A stretch of DNA of 64,000 nucleotides, taken from the NCBI RefSeq assembly GCF_001638985.1, contig NW_017265135.1, positions 673,223 to 737,222 on the forward strand. The letters are read 5' to 3'. The DNA is from Phycomyces blakesleeanus NRRL 1555(-). Its lineage: Eukaryota > Mucoromycota > Mucoromycetes > Mucorales > Phycomycetaceae. The translations under genes and the position numbers were made by a program. The notes under the pieces were generated by a model. The model did no database searches and was not told the origin of the DNA. It worked only from the letters and a program-made list of their open reading frames with translations. This document shows positions 1-12,022 of this stretch, one piece after another; position 1 is the first letter of the stretch, and each line of letters starts with the position of its first letter.

Positions 1-13
1 TAGCAATGCTTAC

Positions 14-150
14 CTTAGAGATCTCTCGAGTTGTGAATATAAATCTCTACTAATGAACTTCACAGGGTATACTTTTGTGTTTGCTTTTCGATTTGGATTA
101 GTCGGGATGAATTCTGGATTGATGAATAGGGTACACTTACGCAATACCAT
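14..150 (-). CDS. first exon of an unidentified gene, cut by the left edge
   Basis: On the minus strand an open stretch starts at the ATG at 150 and runs 137 nt to a good donor (AG|GTAAGC) at 14/13. It encodes MVLRKCTLFINPEFIPTNPN and then a Lys/Arg-rich segment ending ...SRDLYSQLERSLR. The amino-acid mix looks like real coding sequence, and the region upstream is T-rich like other promoters here. The rest of the gene lies beyond the window. The frame stays open upstream of this ATG for at least another 45 nt, so the start is a choice and not proven. I do not recognise the family. Confidence 0.45.
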
Positions 151-1658
151 ATTTGAAAGATAGAAAGTGGCTTCTTTTGGAATTCTTTTTTTATATATTT
201 TTACTTTTATTTTAGTTTTAAGATTGTTGCTCTTTAGTTCTTTCTCTATATGTCTTTTTTTTTTCTTTTTTCTTTTTTACTACTTTGTTCAAATCTTCTA
301 ATCTAAAAAGGACTTCAAAGTCACGAGAAATTGAGTACCCACGTTTCGCGCTTTGGAAATTTATTGTCTTCAAAGTTCTGCTGAACCCCTCTACAGACGC
401 TTATTTTATATATAGATAGATAGATTATGATTATGAGACCATCAAAGTATAAATCTATAGGTTGTTCCTAGGTATACAAAGAAATATACATATGCATATA
501 TTATATTATATTATATTATTTTTTAATATCTGAATAACAATATAATAGATATAAGAGCTATAAAAACCAACTGCCATTAAAGAGTAAGAAGCTTAATTTT
601 CTCACAAGCATTTTGTTTTTTGCTCTTGTGAGTGCTTAATAATTGACTGATCTATAAAGTATATAGTAATCAGATTGCCAAGTTTTCAGCTACATCTTTT
701 AAAAGTCCAAGCAAAAGAATGCCTCCTCTATAACCCTTGTCCCATATGGCCTCACTCAAACACCAAATTTTATGTCACGGATATTCAATATAAATATTAC
801 AATCAAAATTGTTTAGAGAAAATGGGCTTTGTTACCCTTTGGACATTGTTTGTTTGTATGTATGTCTGTATTTCTTTTGGGATAATGTACCTTGGTTGCT
901 TGTATTGAACTTTTAACAAATTCTTACCCCAGTATGAAACATAAAGATTCCGCTATTGTTGATAAAATTAACCCATGTTATTCTCTTTATTATTTTCAAA
1001 GGTTGAAAGTCATATAAAGACCAATTGAAAAATATTCCGGGAGATCGTCATATGAAACAAAGACTGGCAACAAGTCAAAAGAATTTTTTTTTAAAAAAAA
1101 TATATAATATTCCAACCTTGGGTATCGCCAAGGTGATCCTCAAGAGACTTTTCTTTTTCCTATTTCTTTGATAAGCCCATTTGTTATATGAATGATGCAG
1201 TGAATCTTTTTATTGTTATTACTCCTGTAGTGTGTATGGGTGAGTGTTTTTCGGGGGAAGAGGAAGACAAAGGATATTTTGCATTAATTACAAAAAAAAA
1301 AGAACGAAGAAACATGGTGGGACAAAGAATAGACTAATGAAAGAAGATGCGTTTTACTTTTGAACTACGATGATAGCTAAAAAGCAAAAATGTGCAAAGA
1401 ATTTGAAATTGAAACATCCCTTAGACCCTCAGAAAAGCTCACCAAAATACCCCCCCCCCCCCCCTTGACTTTCTTTTTACTGTGGTGTAATAATCACACG
1501 CTTGTACAATATTCTAACCAATTCATTGGTTTTAAACTTCCAACTAAAAAATACATACATATATGAAAGAAAGACTTTGTATGTTCAACTATTACGTCAA
1601 TTTCTTCTTTCACTTTATCTTTTTTTTTCTTATATATTTACTTTTCTTTTAACGCGTC
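151..1658. other. AT-rich intergenic region
   Basis: About 1.5 kb between the left-edge partial gene and the Coq11-like gene. It holds T-rich tracts, TATATA runs and a run of 15 C at 1450-1464. The open frames in it (for example around 675-908) look like chance frames of low-complexity sequence. No RNA gene or repeat with defined ends was seen. Confidence 0.5.
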
Positions 1659-2525
1659 ATGTCGCTACCTTTACTTGTTGTTGGTGGAAGTGGCCTAGTT
1701 GGTAGTTCGATTATTCGTCAGAGTAGACAGGACCACAAATACCATATCCTGGCATTATCACGCTCAGCGTCTGCTTCAAACGACAGTGACAATGTTCACT
1801 ATGTCCAAGGCAACGCACTTGAGCCCTCTACTCTTTCTGGGCCACTCAAGAACAACCCTGATGTAGTCTGTGCAGTTGGTATCATCAGGGAAGATCCCAA
1901 GCGTGGAAATGACGGGACATTTGAACGAGTCAATCGCGACTCGGCAATCACTGTTGCCAAAGCCATGGCAGAGCGCTATGACGGCAAGACCAGAAAGTGC
2001 TTTGTCTTTATTTCTGCAGCAAATTATCTGCCTAGCTTCATGTTAGATAGAAATTACTATAAAGCCAAACGAGAGGCTGAAGCTGCTTTGTTAGGCAAAG
2101 AACTCAGTGACAGATTACGTGTTGTCATCTTACAGCCTGGTAATATCAGTACAATAATAATAATAGTAATAGGATTATTTAAATAAATAAATAAAAAAGG
2201 TATTCTAGTACAATGAGTTTTTTCTAATTTTAAAAGAGGTGGTCAAATTCTATCTATAGGACTTATATACTCGTACAATCGACGACAGCTGGTACTTCCG
2301 TTCGCGCTGAGTCTAATTGTGGGCTCTGCTGTGCTTAAGCCACTGAGTTCGCATTTACCCGACCAAGCCTTGTACCTCACGGACCGGCCGCTTTTGGACG
2401 ATGATATCTCAAAGGCCGTACTTGAGGCTGTGGAAAATAAAGACGTAGAGGGGATTTATAACATTGACCGAATCAGACTTCTTGCCAAGGCATGGGAGCA
2501 GAAGCATACCAACAAGACCAAATAG
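1659..2525 (+). CDS. Coq11-like atypical short-chain dehydrogenase (mitochondrial NAD(P)-binding protein)
   Basis: Two exons, 1659-2139 and 2260-2525, with a 120-nt intron, give 248 residues. The N-terminus carries a Rossmann nucleotide-binding motif GGSGLVG at residues 9-15. The domain continues as in NmrA-like/atypical SDR proteins: a VGIIRED segment, then VFISAANYLP, then a Y-x-x-x-K-like YKAKREAE. Splicing restores VVILQPGLIYSYNRRQ, a typical LRPGxIYG-type segment, which supports the junction. Size and layout match fungal Coq11/YLR290C, an SDR associated with the coenzyme Q synthesis complex in mitochondria. No strong targeting peptide is visible: the protein starts almost directly at the first beta strand. 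The family call is good; the CoQ role is taken from the yeast homologue. Confidence 0.8.
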
Positions 2526-2548
2526 ATATTCATTATATTCTATGTATT

Positions 2549-2572
2549 GTTTTGTTTTGTTTTGTTTTGTTT
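2549..2572. repeat. TTTTG pentanucleotide microsatellite
   Basis: Tandem TTTTG/TGTTT units just downstream of the Coq11-like stop codon, followed by TTATGG/TTATTA repeats. It lies in the 3' flank between two convergent genes. Confidence 0.7.
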
Positions 2573-2703
2573 TATTATGATTATGGTTATGGTTATGGTT
2601 ATTATTATTTTGAAATAAAGAAGACGAAGAAGAAATGAAATAAAATATATAAATACGTATACACAAGAGAGATAATATATATATATATATGATTTTGTGT
2701 TGT

Positions 2704-3583
2704 TTAGGGCCAGATAAGAATCTCCTTGATGATAGCATCATCCCAACCATCACAGAGTTCTTTTTGGTCGGGGGTTCTGCAGAACTGTTGGACATCAGTA
2801 GCAGCCCAGACATCAAGTGATTCGATAGTGTGGCTAACGAGGGTATTGACTAACAAGAGTACGTGAGGATCATCAGAGAGAGAACCGGCACCGTAACGAG
2901 TTAAGGATGAATAGACAGCATGCTTTGTGTTCTGGACAAGACTACGGACAAGGAGACCGTTATCATAGGTGGCAGAGGATGACAGTTGGCTCTGAATACG
3001 TCCAATAATACGTTCCTTGACCTGAGCGGAAAAGAAAATAATATTAGTGTCCCAAATTTAGAAAGGTCCGCCCGTAGGTTTCTATTTATCTTATTATTAT
3101 TTTTAATAGGACTCTTACCATGGGCAAAAAGTGACAAATCGAAGGAGGGTTACCACAGATGTAATCCATCTTTTCACACTCTTCGAGAGTCCAGCTCTCT
3201 CCTGGGGGAGGCATTCTTCGGTCCACTCTCTTGGGGTTGTTGCAGTCACCTTTGAATGGCTTGTCCTCGGCAAACATGACTCTGAAGATACCATTGTTGA
3301 GAGTAGTGCCGGTGGACTGGACAGTAAAGTCTCGTAGAGTGCCGTCTACAGCAGACTGGATGTTCTGACGCAGGATGTCTTCGGGAACAACAGCCGACAG
3401 AGAGGCAGGCACAGTAGTGTTGCTTAATGAGGTCGTCAAGGATGCCTGAAGACTACGGATGGTCTTATCAATCACGGGTGCATAATGACCTGCAAAGTCT
3501 TCGGCTAGTCCATGGCGACACTCTGGCTCGCACGCAAGTACAGCGGCTGCCATTGTCACAAGGATAAATGAAAAGTACCGCAT
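2704..3583 (-). CDS. small secreted protein, fungal, function unknown
   Basis: Exons 3583-3119 and 3021-2704 give 260 residues. The N-terminus MRYFSFILVTMAAAVLACEP is a convincing secretion signal, with cleavage likely near residue 17-18. The mature part is moderately Cys-rich (CEPECRHG, two cysteines in the LEECEKMDYICG segment, PPSICHF and, in exon 2, FCRTPDQKELCDGW). It has no membrane segment after the signal, no C-terminal GPI signal and one likely N-glycosylation site (SNTT). The intron follows GT-AG rules and joins ...CHFLPM to VKERIIGR in phase 0. It resembles conserved hypothetical secreted proteins of fungi; I cannot assign a function. It lies tail-to-tail with the Coq11-like gene, with 178 bp between the stops. 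Confidence 0.75.
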
Positions 3584-3820
3584 CGATAGATTGATAGGGA
3601 ATGAAGAATGTGAAGAAGAAGAAGAAGAGTAGGAGGAGGAGGAGAAAGAAAGACGAAAAAAAAAAGAGAGAGACTTAACAAAAAGAAAAAAAAGAGGGTA
3701 GGAGGATGAAGGGACGGTGTTTTATTGGATACTGTAAAAGCAATAGAGAGTGTATTTGTGCCCAAGAATAGGGCCAAAGGAATGTAAAATAAGAAAAGAT
3801 GCCTTTTAATATGCAATAGA

Positions 3821-5636
3821 CTATAAAAAGATGGTGTTACACATTGGGAAGCTTAAAAATAGAAGTTTATAGGGCTTTGGGGGACTTACGTTCTCATCAC
3901 AGTGGCGTTGAACATTTTCAAACACCTTGAGCAGCTTTCGTCTGGCGCCGATAGTATTCACTCCTTCCCGCAACATGTCAGCGTCTGTCATACGTATAAC
4001 TTGTTGCCACTCAAGGCCAACAAAGGCATGTCCGTATTTGTGTAATCGCAGACTCCTCAACCAATTCTGTACATCTATTGCATTTAAAGAATAAAAGAAG
4101 GTTATTGATCGTAAAACAGTATGTATTATAAATAATGTATTACCTTTCATTAGCTCAAAATCAACTGCTTCGGCAGCCAATTTGTCTTTGAGAGCACGGG
4201 CAGCCGAGGATCGCTTGCGACGACGAGCTGTGCCGGTCAGCGACTGGTCTTTGCTGGTTAAGGACGCATCACTTTCACTCAGGTCATCATTCTGTTCATA
4301 TAAGCTTGGCGGCGGTACAAGAAGCGATCCGGACGAGCTGACACTCCGAAGCCTTTCGTTGGACTCGATTACGATTGTGGCGGCGGGCTTGTGGAGGTCT
4401 TCTTCGGCTTGGTCTTCTTTAATGGTGCGTGCCCAAGGCAAATCGAGGTCTTTCTTTTTCTTGAACGACCATGGATCATCCACAGGATGGCCGATAGGTG
4501 TAGGTACATTAGAGCTTTCTTTACGAGCCAGCGGGAAAGGCCAGTCTGCAAAAAGTGACTTTGATTCAGGTGTGGAGATCGACGTAGAAACCGATGCAGA
4601 TGTTGAGGTTGAAAGCGATGGCTGGTGTCTGGGAAAGGCGCAGGAGAGGGATGTGTGGGCTTGAATCTGGGTCCGGGCTGCAATGGCCTTTTCATAGAGA
4701 AGTTCCTGTGGGCGACCAAGGGTCCGGGGGAAAAAGTCGTGGCGACGGCGCAGGTCGTCTGGTTCGCTGAGCGCAGAGGACAGTCGATGGCAGAGAGAGG
4801 GGCGTGAGGGGCGACGTGAGGGGGGGTATAATTGGCGCCGGCGCATTTCGTATTCACTCTCGGTGGACACCACTGAGCTAGCCACATTGATGGCCAGCCC
4901 TGTGCGTTTGTGTAAGCAAGGTCAGTTCACACTCTATATATGTACATGTATATATATATATCTATTGCCCCGTAATGTACTGTACTGTACTGTAAAGTAA
5001 AGCAATGTACTGTATTGTAAAGTGATGTCTTCCTTACCTTTGTCCTGTCCAGCAGGAGTGTTCAAGGGGTCCTGCGCCAGTTGCTGGAGCACGGTGATGA
5101 GGAATCGAATCTGGATCTGGGACGCATTCTGGACAACGCTGTACAGGGCGGCTGTCCGCTCAGCATCGGATCGACAACGTAGCCATTGATTGATGTGCTG
5201 GAGCTCGTCCTTGAATTCTTGATCTAGGCTGGCTACGGCCACATCTTCCAACATCTTTTCGTAACGTTGCAGATTCTCAAACAATCGATCAATAGCCTCG
5301 GCTGTTGTTGTTGTTGTTGTTGTTTTTTTTTATTATTATTGTAATAAATGAATACCAAGAGATCAAATATAAGAAAAGAAAACAATAAGATTTCTAACCT
5401 TCGGGCGAGTTGGAGTGCATCAGGTGCTGGTGAAGACTGTCCGATGCAGTTGACGTCGGACGTCCTCTTGGTTGGTGCCGATGCCCGAGGGATGTCGAGG
5501 GTGGGATTGAGATGAGATCTGAAGCTGACATGGACCTAAAGCTCTGTTGGCCGAGCGGAGTCGGGTTCTGGAGTGAGTGTTGAAAAGAACTAAAGATGGA
5601 TTCCTCCATGGCGCGATGGACATCGTGTGTGGCCAT
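3821..5636 (-). CDS. VTS1: Vts1/Smaug-type SAM-domain RNA-binding protein
   Basis: Exons 5636-5399, 5301-5038, 4899-4144 and 4074-3821 sum to 1,512 nt (503 residues). The C-terminal SAM domain (from about residue 422) reads DVQNWLRSLRLHKYGHAFVG and continues with W-Q-Q-V-I-R-M-T-D-A-D-M-L-REGV-x-TIGARRKLLK, the signature of Vts1/Smaug domains that bind hairpin elements in mRNA and recruit deadenylation factors. Residues 1-80 are Ser-rich and disordered; residues 80-170 form the conserved helical N-terminal domain of this family (EAIDRLFENLQRYEKMLEDV...). The middle is basic/Ser-rich. A donor-like GTAAGT sits just after the SAM domain at 3889, so a different short last exon is possible; reading through gives the tail SPPKPYKLLFLSF... 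and a stop at 3821. The acceptor of intron 1 lies at the end of a (CAA)n run. Confidence 0.9.
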
Positions 5637-6469
5637 GAGTGGTGTGTGTTGTTATTTATAAGAAGTAGAAAAGAGAAAGGAAAGTAGATATAGCTGGTTG
5701 CGCCTCGTGAAGATGTATCCCTTTTCTTTTATTGGCAAAAGCAAGAGCCCGAATGGGAGAACGGGAAAATAGAAAAAAAAAAAGAAAAAAAAGAAAAAAA
5801 AAAGATCGGCCAAAATACGAGTCAAAATGGTGTCCTGGGCAACCCTCCTCCCCTCCTACCCTCCTAATCGACCCAAAGGGGGTACCATAAAAGGAGCGCA
5901 ATGGTTACGGATGAAAAGGCAAAACTCAAAGAAAATCGACGCTTTGGTCTTCTATTGTAAGCCAAACCATGATTAGGCAGCAACCTCATTCTGCAAGTTG
6001 TCCCACGCCCAAGCCAGCTCATTTTCAGGGGTTGTCCAAACCAGCTTGTTGTGGTCGTGAAGAAGAGGAAAAAAGAGGGAGTTCTTATTATTCTTATTAT
6101 CATATTATTCTGGTGAACAAAGGAGGTAAACTAAAATAGACTCCTGTCGCAAGACATGGTGCCACTCTTGGAAAGTCTCTTTGGCCATTGAAAACGAGAT
6201 TCTAGATAAATGCGTATATACAAATCAAGACTCTAGTTCATGATACCAAATCAACAAGTCAATAGAGTAAAGGTCTACACACAACCAAGTGAAATACAAC
6301 TTCTTTAGATTTCTGTTTCTCTTACTTTTCTTAATCGACCTTTATTGTTCAATTTTTTTTTGAAAAAAAAAAAGAAGATTTTATTATTACTCTTTTTTTT
6401 GGGGGGGTTTGATACAAGACTTGATAAAATACACATCAGGATTCCAATACAATTCGATGACTAATTTTC
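5637..6469. other. intergenic region upstream of VTS1
   Basis: 833 bp between the VTS1 start and the 3' end of the SDR gene. It holds A/T homopolymer tracts and no gene I can support. It probably carries the VTS1 promoter and the SDR 3' flank. A G run is present at about 6401. Confidence 0.5.
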
Positions 6470-7596
6470 TTAGGCATTGATAACAGTTCCTCCGTTGGGA
6501 TGAATAACCTGGCCAGTGATAAATGAAGCACAATCCGAAGCCAGGAAGACAAAAGCAGCAGCCACCTCTGCAGGCTGGGCTGGACGCTTAAAGGGAGGGA
6601 AGGAGCCAAAGTTCTGGATCTCTTCCTGAGAAAAGGTGTTGGGAATCAAGGGTGTCCAGACAGGACCAGGAGCCACTGCATTAACACGAATCCGACGGGG
6701 TGCTAGCTGCTGTGACAGAGCACGCGTGAATGAGACTACGGCACCCTTTGTTGCAGAATAGTCCACAAGCACATCCATGCCACGGTAAGCAGCAATCGAT
6801 GCTGTATTGATCACCACACCACCAGCCACCAGATGGTTACAAACCAATTTAGTCATAAAGATTGGACCAAAAACTACAGCCATAAAACAAGTTTTTTTTT
6901 TTAAAAAAAAAAAAAACAATATATAGTATTAGCATTATTGTTTCTAGATCCAGCTTGTGTTACTTACCGTTTGTTCGGAAGGTACGCTCGACGGTGTCGG
7001 CCACAAGATCCTCGACGCGTAACACCTTGTGTTGCTCTGCTGCATTGTTGACCAGGATATCAATTCGGCCAAAGGTAGCAAGATGAGCATCTAGGATTTC
7101 CTGGCAGTTCTTCTCATAACCAATATCCCGTGCGATGAGATGGATTTTGCACTTGCTCTGGGCTTCAATTGTGTTCTTTGTGTACATGGCATCCGCATCC
7201 TCCTCTTCGTCACGGTACACAATAGTGATGCCAGCCACGCCTTCTAGCGCGTAAAGGGTTGCAATAGATCGACCGATGCCACTGTCCGCACCTAAAGCAA
7301 AGGCAAAGGCAGAGAAAGTTACATTACATTAAACCGTCTGAAAAGTAGGGAAAGAATATTGATGTCTTGTCTGTGTATTTACCTGTAATCAGGGCATACT
7401 TCCCCTCCAACTTGCCACTGCCGACATAGGGCTTGAAGCAGGGTTTACCCTTGGAGTCGAAAGCAGGAAGATGCTGGGCCACGGGGGCAGGCTTGAGAAC
7501 AGAAGCAACACCAGTCTTCTCGTAGGTCAAGTTTTTACGAATGGCATCGAACACATAGACATCTTCTGGGAGTTCGTCGTCAAATCCAAGAGTCAT
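6470..7596 (-). CDS. short-chain dehydrogenase/reductase (YhdF/YghA-like glucose/ribitol dehydrogenase family)
   Basis: Exons 7596-7383, 7291-6968 and 6873-6470 give 313 residues. After a roughly 45-residue N-terminal extension with KPYVGSGKLEGKYALITG, splicing joins TG|ADSGIG to complete the classical cofactor motif TGxxxGIG. Then come the structural NNAAEQ motif (NNAG-type), the catalytic S of VINTASIAAYRG and the YxxxK active site (YSATKG). The C-terminus GGTVINA is typical of classical SDRs. The N-terminal extension and the ADSGIG version of the glycine motif are characteristic of the YhdF/YghA group, usually annotated as oxidoreductases of unknown substrate or glucose/ribitol dehydrogenases. 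Predicted cytosolic and NADP(H)-dependent. Substrate unknown. Confidence 0.88.
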
Positions 7597-8613
7597 TTTG
7601 TTTTATCTTTCTTTGTAGTGTATGAAAAAGGTAGCGATAGAAAAGAGAAAGAGAAAAAATTTAGGATATGATATCTTGGTTTCTTGCTTATTTCTTTTTT
7701 GTAAGAATTTTTACTTTGTATTTATATATGATTTCCAGTCAAGGTTTCTGTTACCCTTTTGTAACCATTTTATTGTTTACACAGCAGAGTAGTAGCTAGA
7801 AATAGATTTGTTTGACTACGCCTTGTTGTCGTTCACCTGAGGCTGTGTTTGTTGTTACGGCTTTCCCTCCTTTGTTTGAAGAATCCATTTGTGCAGCCTG
7901 CCGATCACATACTATTTATTTATCTAGTGTATTTAGCTCTACACAAATAAGCCAACTGGCCATCATGTGTTCAATCTCTCACTCTTAAGCCAGTCGATCA
8001 AATAATAATAATGGTAGTGGTAGTAGTAGCAGTTGCTGTAAACGTCATTCGATAGATTCTTTTCTGATCCTTTATCACAAGCAAAGACAAGCCTCTGCAG
8101 TGTAAATGTAAATTGATTGGTTTCCTTCTTTTCTTGGATTAAAAAAAAAAGAGGGAAGTGATAAAGGAGCTCCAATGACGCACAGACTACATGCCGAAAG
8201 GTCTCTTAATTTCGATTGCAGGAAGTAGCAGAAGAAATATATATAAATCATAAATCATAAAAATTTAGGCGGGCATGGTTTGGATGCGGAGACCAGAAGC
8301 GGAATTTCTTTTTTTTTTGATAATTTTTGGCACTTGCTTCAAAATGAAGAGTGACAAGACAATGACCAAATAGGTCAAAAATACATGGGTCAATAGTTGG
8401 TAGCAGAGAGAAAAAAGAAAAGACAGCATTGGTTTTCATAGGCTAAGGTTCATATGAAATTACAGCATAATATTTAGCATAATGTATTGGTTCATAAAGA
8501 CATTCAAAAAGCAAGACCATCTAAGCTTTTACGTTTCTATTCCTCTTTTTATTTTTCTTTTTCTTTTTTAATAAACAAACCAACCAACCAACTAACCGAA
8601 GAAAAAAAGAATA
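7597..8613. other. divergent promoter region between SDR and Slm-like genes
   Basis: About 1 kb between two divergently transcribed genes. It contains TATATATAAAT-like elements near 8240 and pyrimidine-rich stretches upstream of the Slm-like ATG (8540-8570). No gene was seen. Confidence 0.45.
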
Positions 8614-10135
8614 ATGTTCAAGAAACAAGACAAGAATCAAGTTAAAGCCTTACCTCACTTACCTGGTGGGCCAGCAATGCTACAGCCAAATGGTCCGACT
8701 AGCCAGAACATGTCTTCGGGTCAGAACAATCAAGGTTATGCATCTGCTGCCCAAGGTGGCAATGGTGGTCATAATCAGCAAGGCTATCAAGATCGATATG
8801 CTCAGCAAGATGGCAACCAAAATATGCAAGACGATGTAAATGGAAGCACACCATGGTACATTCAAGATGCCAAAGTACAGGCTGAAGACGGTGAAGTCCC
8901 ACCACCTGTCTTTAGCTCCCAGCCCAGAACCTCCATGTCCTTACCGGGCCGTAGAGGCTCAATGCTTCAACAGCAAGTGTGTCGCATGGATTATGGCATT
9001 GACCCAGTAAATCTACTTTGCGATCGCCTCTCCACCTGGCGCGTATCAATCAAGACCCTGGTAATTATTACTATTCTTATTATCTCTCAAGATAAATAAC
9101 ATTTAAAAAAATGTATTCTAAATCTTATGAATTTGATAGGTCAAGATGTTCAAAAGCATTCATGATGCAGAATCAAAGAGCTCTAAAGGATACTGCAATG
9201 CCAGCAAGAATTTTGCTCTCCCGTCTGAAACAGACCCCAATAAATTTGTCCATTCAGGCGGAATTCAGGATGTCTGGCTGGCATTCAAGAATTACTCACT
9301 CGAGGAAGGCACTCTCCGACAGGATTATGTCCATTACATCGAGAGAGCCCTTTTGCCTGGTCTGCGTGGAATTAAGACTGACATCAAGACCATGATTGGC
9401 TCTATCCGCAAAGATCCTGAGTTGAGGAACCAGAAACTCTATGACAGCCGTCTTACAGTCGACCGACTGGTCTCCAGACTCGACAAGAATCTCAAGACAA
9501 TCACCCAAGTGCCCGAGCAAGCTGATCAGATTGGCGACCCACTCTTACTCAGCCAAGGCAAGTAAAATAATAACAATAATAATAATAACTGTTGTTGTTA
9601 TTATTATTGTGCCAAGCAAAAATAAATAAACAAATAAATAAATAAATAATCAGACTGCATATTCACATTCTGTATTTATCTCTATTAGCCGTAAGACAAT
9701 CTATCAAGACACTTTATGATCAAGAGAACACCCTCCACGATCAAATGCTCAACCTTCAGCAAGAAGTGTGCGTCTTTGAGCAGAATGTGGTCGAGAGTCT
9801 GCGTCTGGTGTTCCAGGAATTCAAAAAATTCCGTCTCGAGAGCAAGATTGACTCCCCCAGCCTCGTGAACGATATCGAAGCTAAATTTAACGCCATACGC
9901 CCACAAACCGAATGGAAGGACTTTGTCCAACGCAATCAGTTCAATCTCGTCCGTGAAGACGCGACCTACAAGTCTGACCGCTTGATCAGCTACCCAAACC
10001 AAAACCACCATCTTGTCCAGCCAATCAAAGAAGGCCCACTGGAACGCAAATCCGCCTTGCGCAAGTCATGGGTGGAAGGTTTCTACATTCTATCTCCTGG
10101 TAAATCTTAAATCTTGAATCTTAAATCTTTAAAAA

Positions 10136-10168
<33 letters not shown>

Positions 10169-11265
10169 GCATATTTATTTACTTATTTACTTATTTTAAT
10201 TTGTATGTTTCAGCTGGCTTCTTACACGGCTACAAGTCTCCCGATATGTTCTATGAGGACCCTATGAACCCCGAGAGCACTGTGTTCTTGCCACGTACTA
10301 AATTTAGTACCGATAATACCGACGAAGACGGAACCTTTGAGCTGCGTGGCAAGGATGCCCAGGTTACTCTCGGGCTTGAGAAGACATTTATCTTTAGAGC
10401 GATCAATGACCGCGATCTCAACAGATGGCTCAAAAATATCACGCAATGCATGGAACGCTATAAGCCAATGCCTATGCTCCCAGGCCCAGAATATAGCGAT
10501 GAGTCGTCCATGGCTGGCTATCAACAAAACAACCGGGATTCTCGATACATGGGATCTAACAATCAACAAGGCCAGAATCAACAGGCATATCAAAATGGTC
10601 AATACCAGAAGCAACAACAACAACAACAGAACAACAACTCTAATGCTCGGTATCAACAAACCGAGCCACGCCAGCAAGTATCAAACAGTGCTAATGATAG
10701 AGGTGGATATGTCTCTAATGCCCAGCAGGAAGGAAACTCGTATCACAGAACAGCTCAATACACTGAGGAAAACTATCCAGTCAGAGGAACATCAGCATAC
10801 TCAGAAACAAGACATGGTGGTCAGAATGTTGGTCAGACAGCCAGACAGAATAACGCTGGTCACCGACAACAGGGTTCTCAGAATGTCAGTATGGATACTA
10901 CAGCCGCTACAATCTCTACTGCCCAGACTCCAGATGAACGCACGGCTACCTTTAGTCCTTTCCTAACCGATCGCTTTGACCAGTCACCACCAGCACCACC
11001 CAAGAAGGAAGAGATTGATGAAGAACAATCCTTGACTGAAGATGGTGATGAGCATTACACCAGCTCAGAAGAGCTAGGATCCCAGACAATGGACGATAAT
11101 GACGATAACTGGGATACACTTCCCGATGACGGTAGAGCAGCCACCACCAATAACACCACTAATACTACTACTACTACCCAAAAACATTCTTGCCAGCCTC
11201 AGATTGTTGAACCTCAAAATGCCACCGAAGACCAAGGGGTATTCAAGCGTTACTTGGGCATCTAA
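8614..11265 (+). CDS. Slm1/Slm2-like PH-domain protein (TORC2/eisosome effector)
   Basis: Exons 8614-9060, 9140-9557, 9689-10099 and 10214-11265 sum to 2,328 nt (775 residues). Residues 1-110 are Gln/Asn/Gly-rich. Residues about 140-400 form the alpha-helical F-BAR-like region of Slm proteins (SKNFALPSETDPNKFVHSGG, then coiled-coil segments). A PH domain follows at about 405-540: GPLERKSALRKSW, then GFYILSPAGFLHGYKS, ending FIFRAINDRDLNRWLKNIT with the conserved tryptophan. The C-terminal 230 residues are Q/N-rich and then acidic. In yeast Slm1/2 bind PI(4,5)P2 and recruit TORC2 to Ypk1 at the plasma membrane; that role is inferred from homology. The second intron uses a GC donor (see findings). 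Ser/Thr-Pro sites in the tail could be phosphorylated. Confidence 0.88.
10135..10168. repeat. (TTA)n microsatellite inside the last Slm-like intron
   Basis: About ten TTA/ATT units inside the intron at 10100-10213, which separates the exons that build the PH domain. Confidence 0.8.
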
Positions 11266-12022
11266 AATTCAACGATTGCATTACAAATGTACTCTGTTGT
11301 TTTCCTTTTTTCCACCATTAATAATTACATATAATAATAACAATTTTAATAATAATTTTAATAGTAATAGTAATAGTAATAGTAATAGTAATAGTAATAG
11401 TAATAGTAATAGTAATAGTAATAGTAATAGTAATAGTAATAGTGATAGTAATAGTGATAGCGATAATAGCGATAATTATAATATTAATAATACTAATACT
11501 AATAAAAAAAATTGTACTAAAAAGATGTTGCATATATTTGGTGTTCAATTGACAAAAAAAAAGAAATTTAATGGCTTTATTGATGATAGCAAACAAAGAG
11601 AGTGAGTGAGAAATAGAAGAAAAGAAATCTCACCAAAGAACAAAAAAAAATATGTATATAGAAAACCCTTTCTAAAAAGAAACATAAAACAAAAAACAAT
11701 ATATATAAAAACAGGCTTTCTTCATGTATTTCTTTTGTCTTGTCTTGTCTGTTTGTTTTTTCTTTTCTTTTTTTTTTACTCTTCTTCTTCTAACAAAAAT
11801 AGCACCAATTTTCGTAATTAAATGAAGAAGAGAAAGGTTGCGTTTATGCATGTGCTTGTGTTTGTGGTTGTGGTTGTGGTTGTACGGATTTTGGCGGGGT
11901 GGGTTTAATAATGGCTGTTGATAAGGAGAGAGCGAATTGAATGGAATGGAATAAAAGTGAAGTGAAGGATAGAGAGAGAGAGAGTCTGTGTGTGTGTGTG
12001 GGATTTCACCATGATCATCATC
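11266..12022. repeat. intergenic region with a long (TAGTAA)n microsatellite
   Basis: Between the convergent Slm-like and PS synthase genes. From about 11358 to 11470 the sequence is TAGTAA/TAGTGA repeats, slightly degenerate towards the right (TAGTGATAG, TAGCGATAA). It continues into TAATACTAATAC. Further on are (TTGTGG)n near 11860 and GA/GT runs near 11970-12000. No gene was seen; open frames across it only translate the repeat. Confidence 0.8.

Noticed and set aside
11358..11470. Regular short repeats that might be mistaken for a CRISPR array
   Set aside because: The units are 6 bp in direct tandem without spacers, and the genome is eukaryotic.
11318..11605. Open frames encoding Asn-Ser or Ile-Thr repeats on both strands
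   Set aside because: They only translate the TAGTAA microsatellite.
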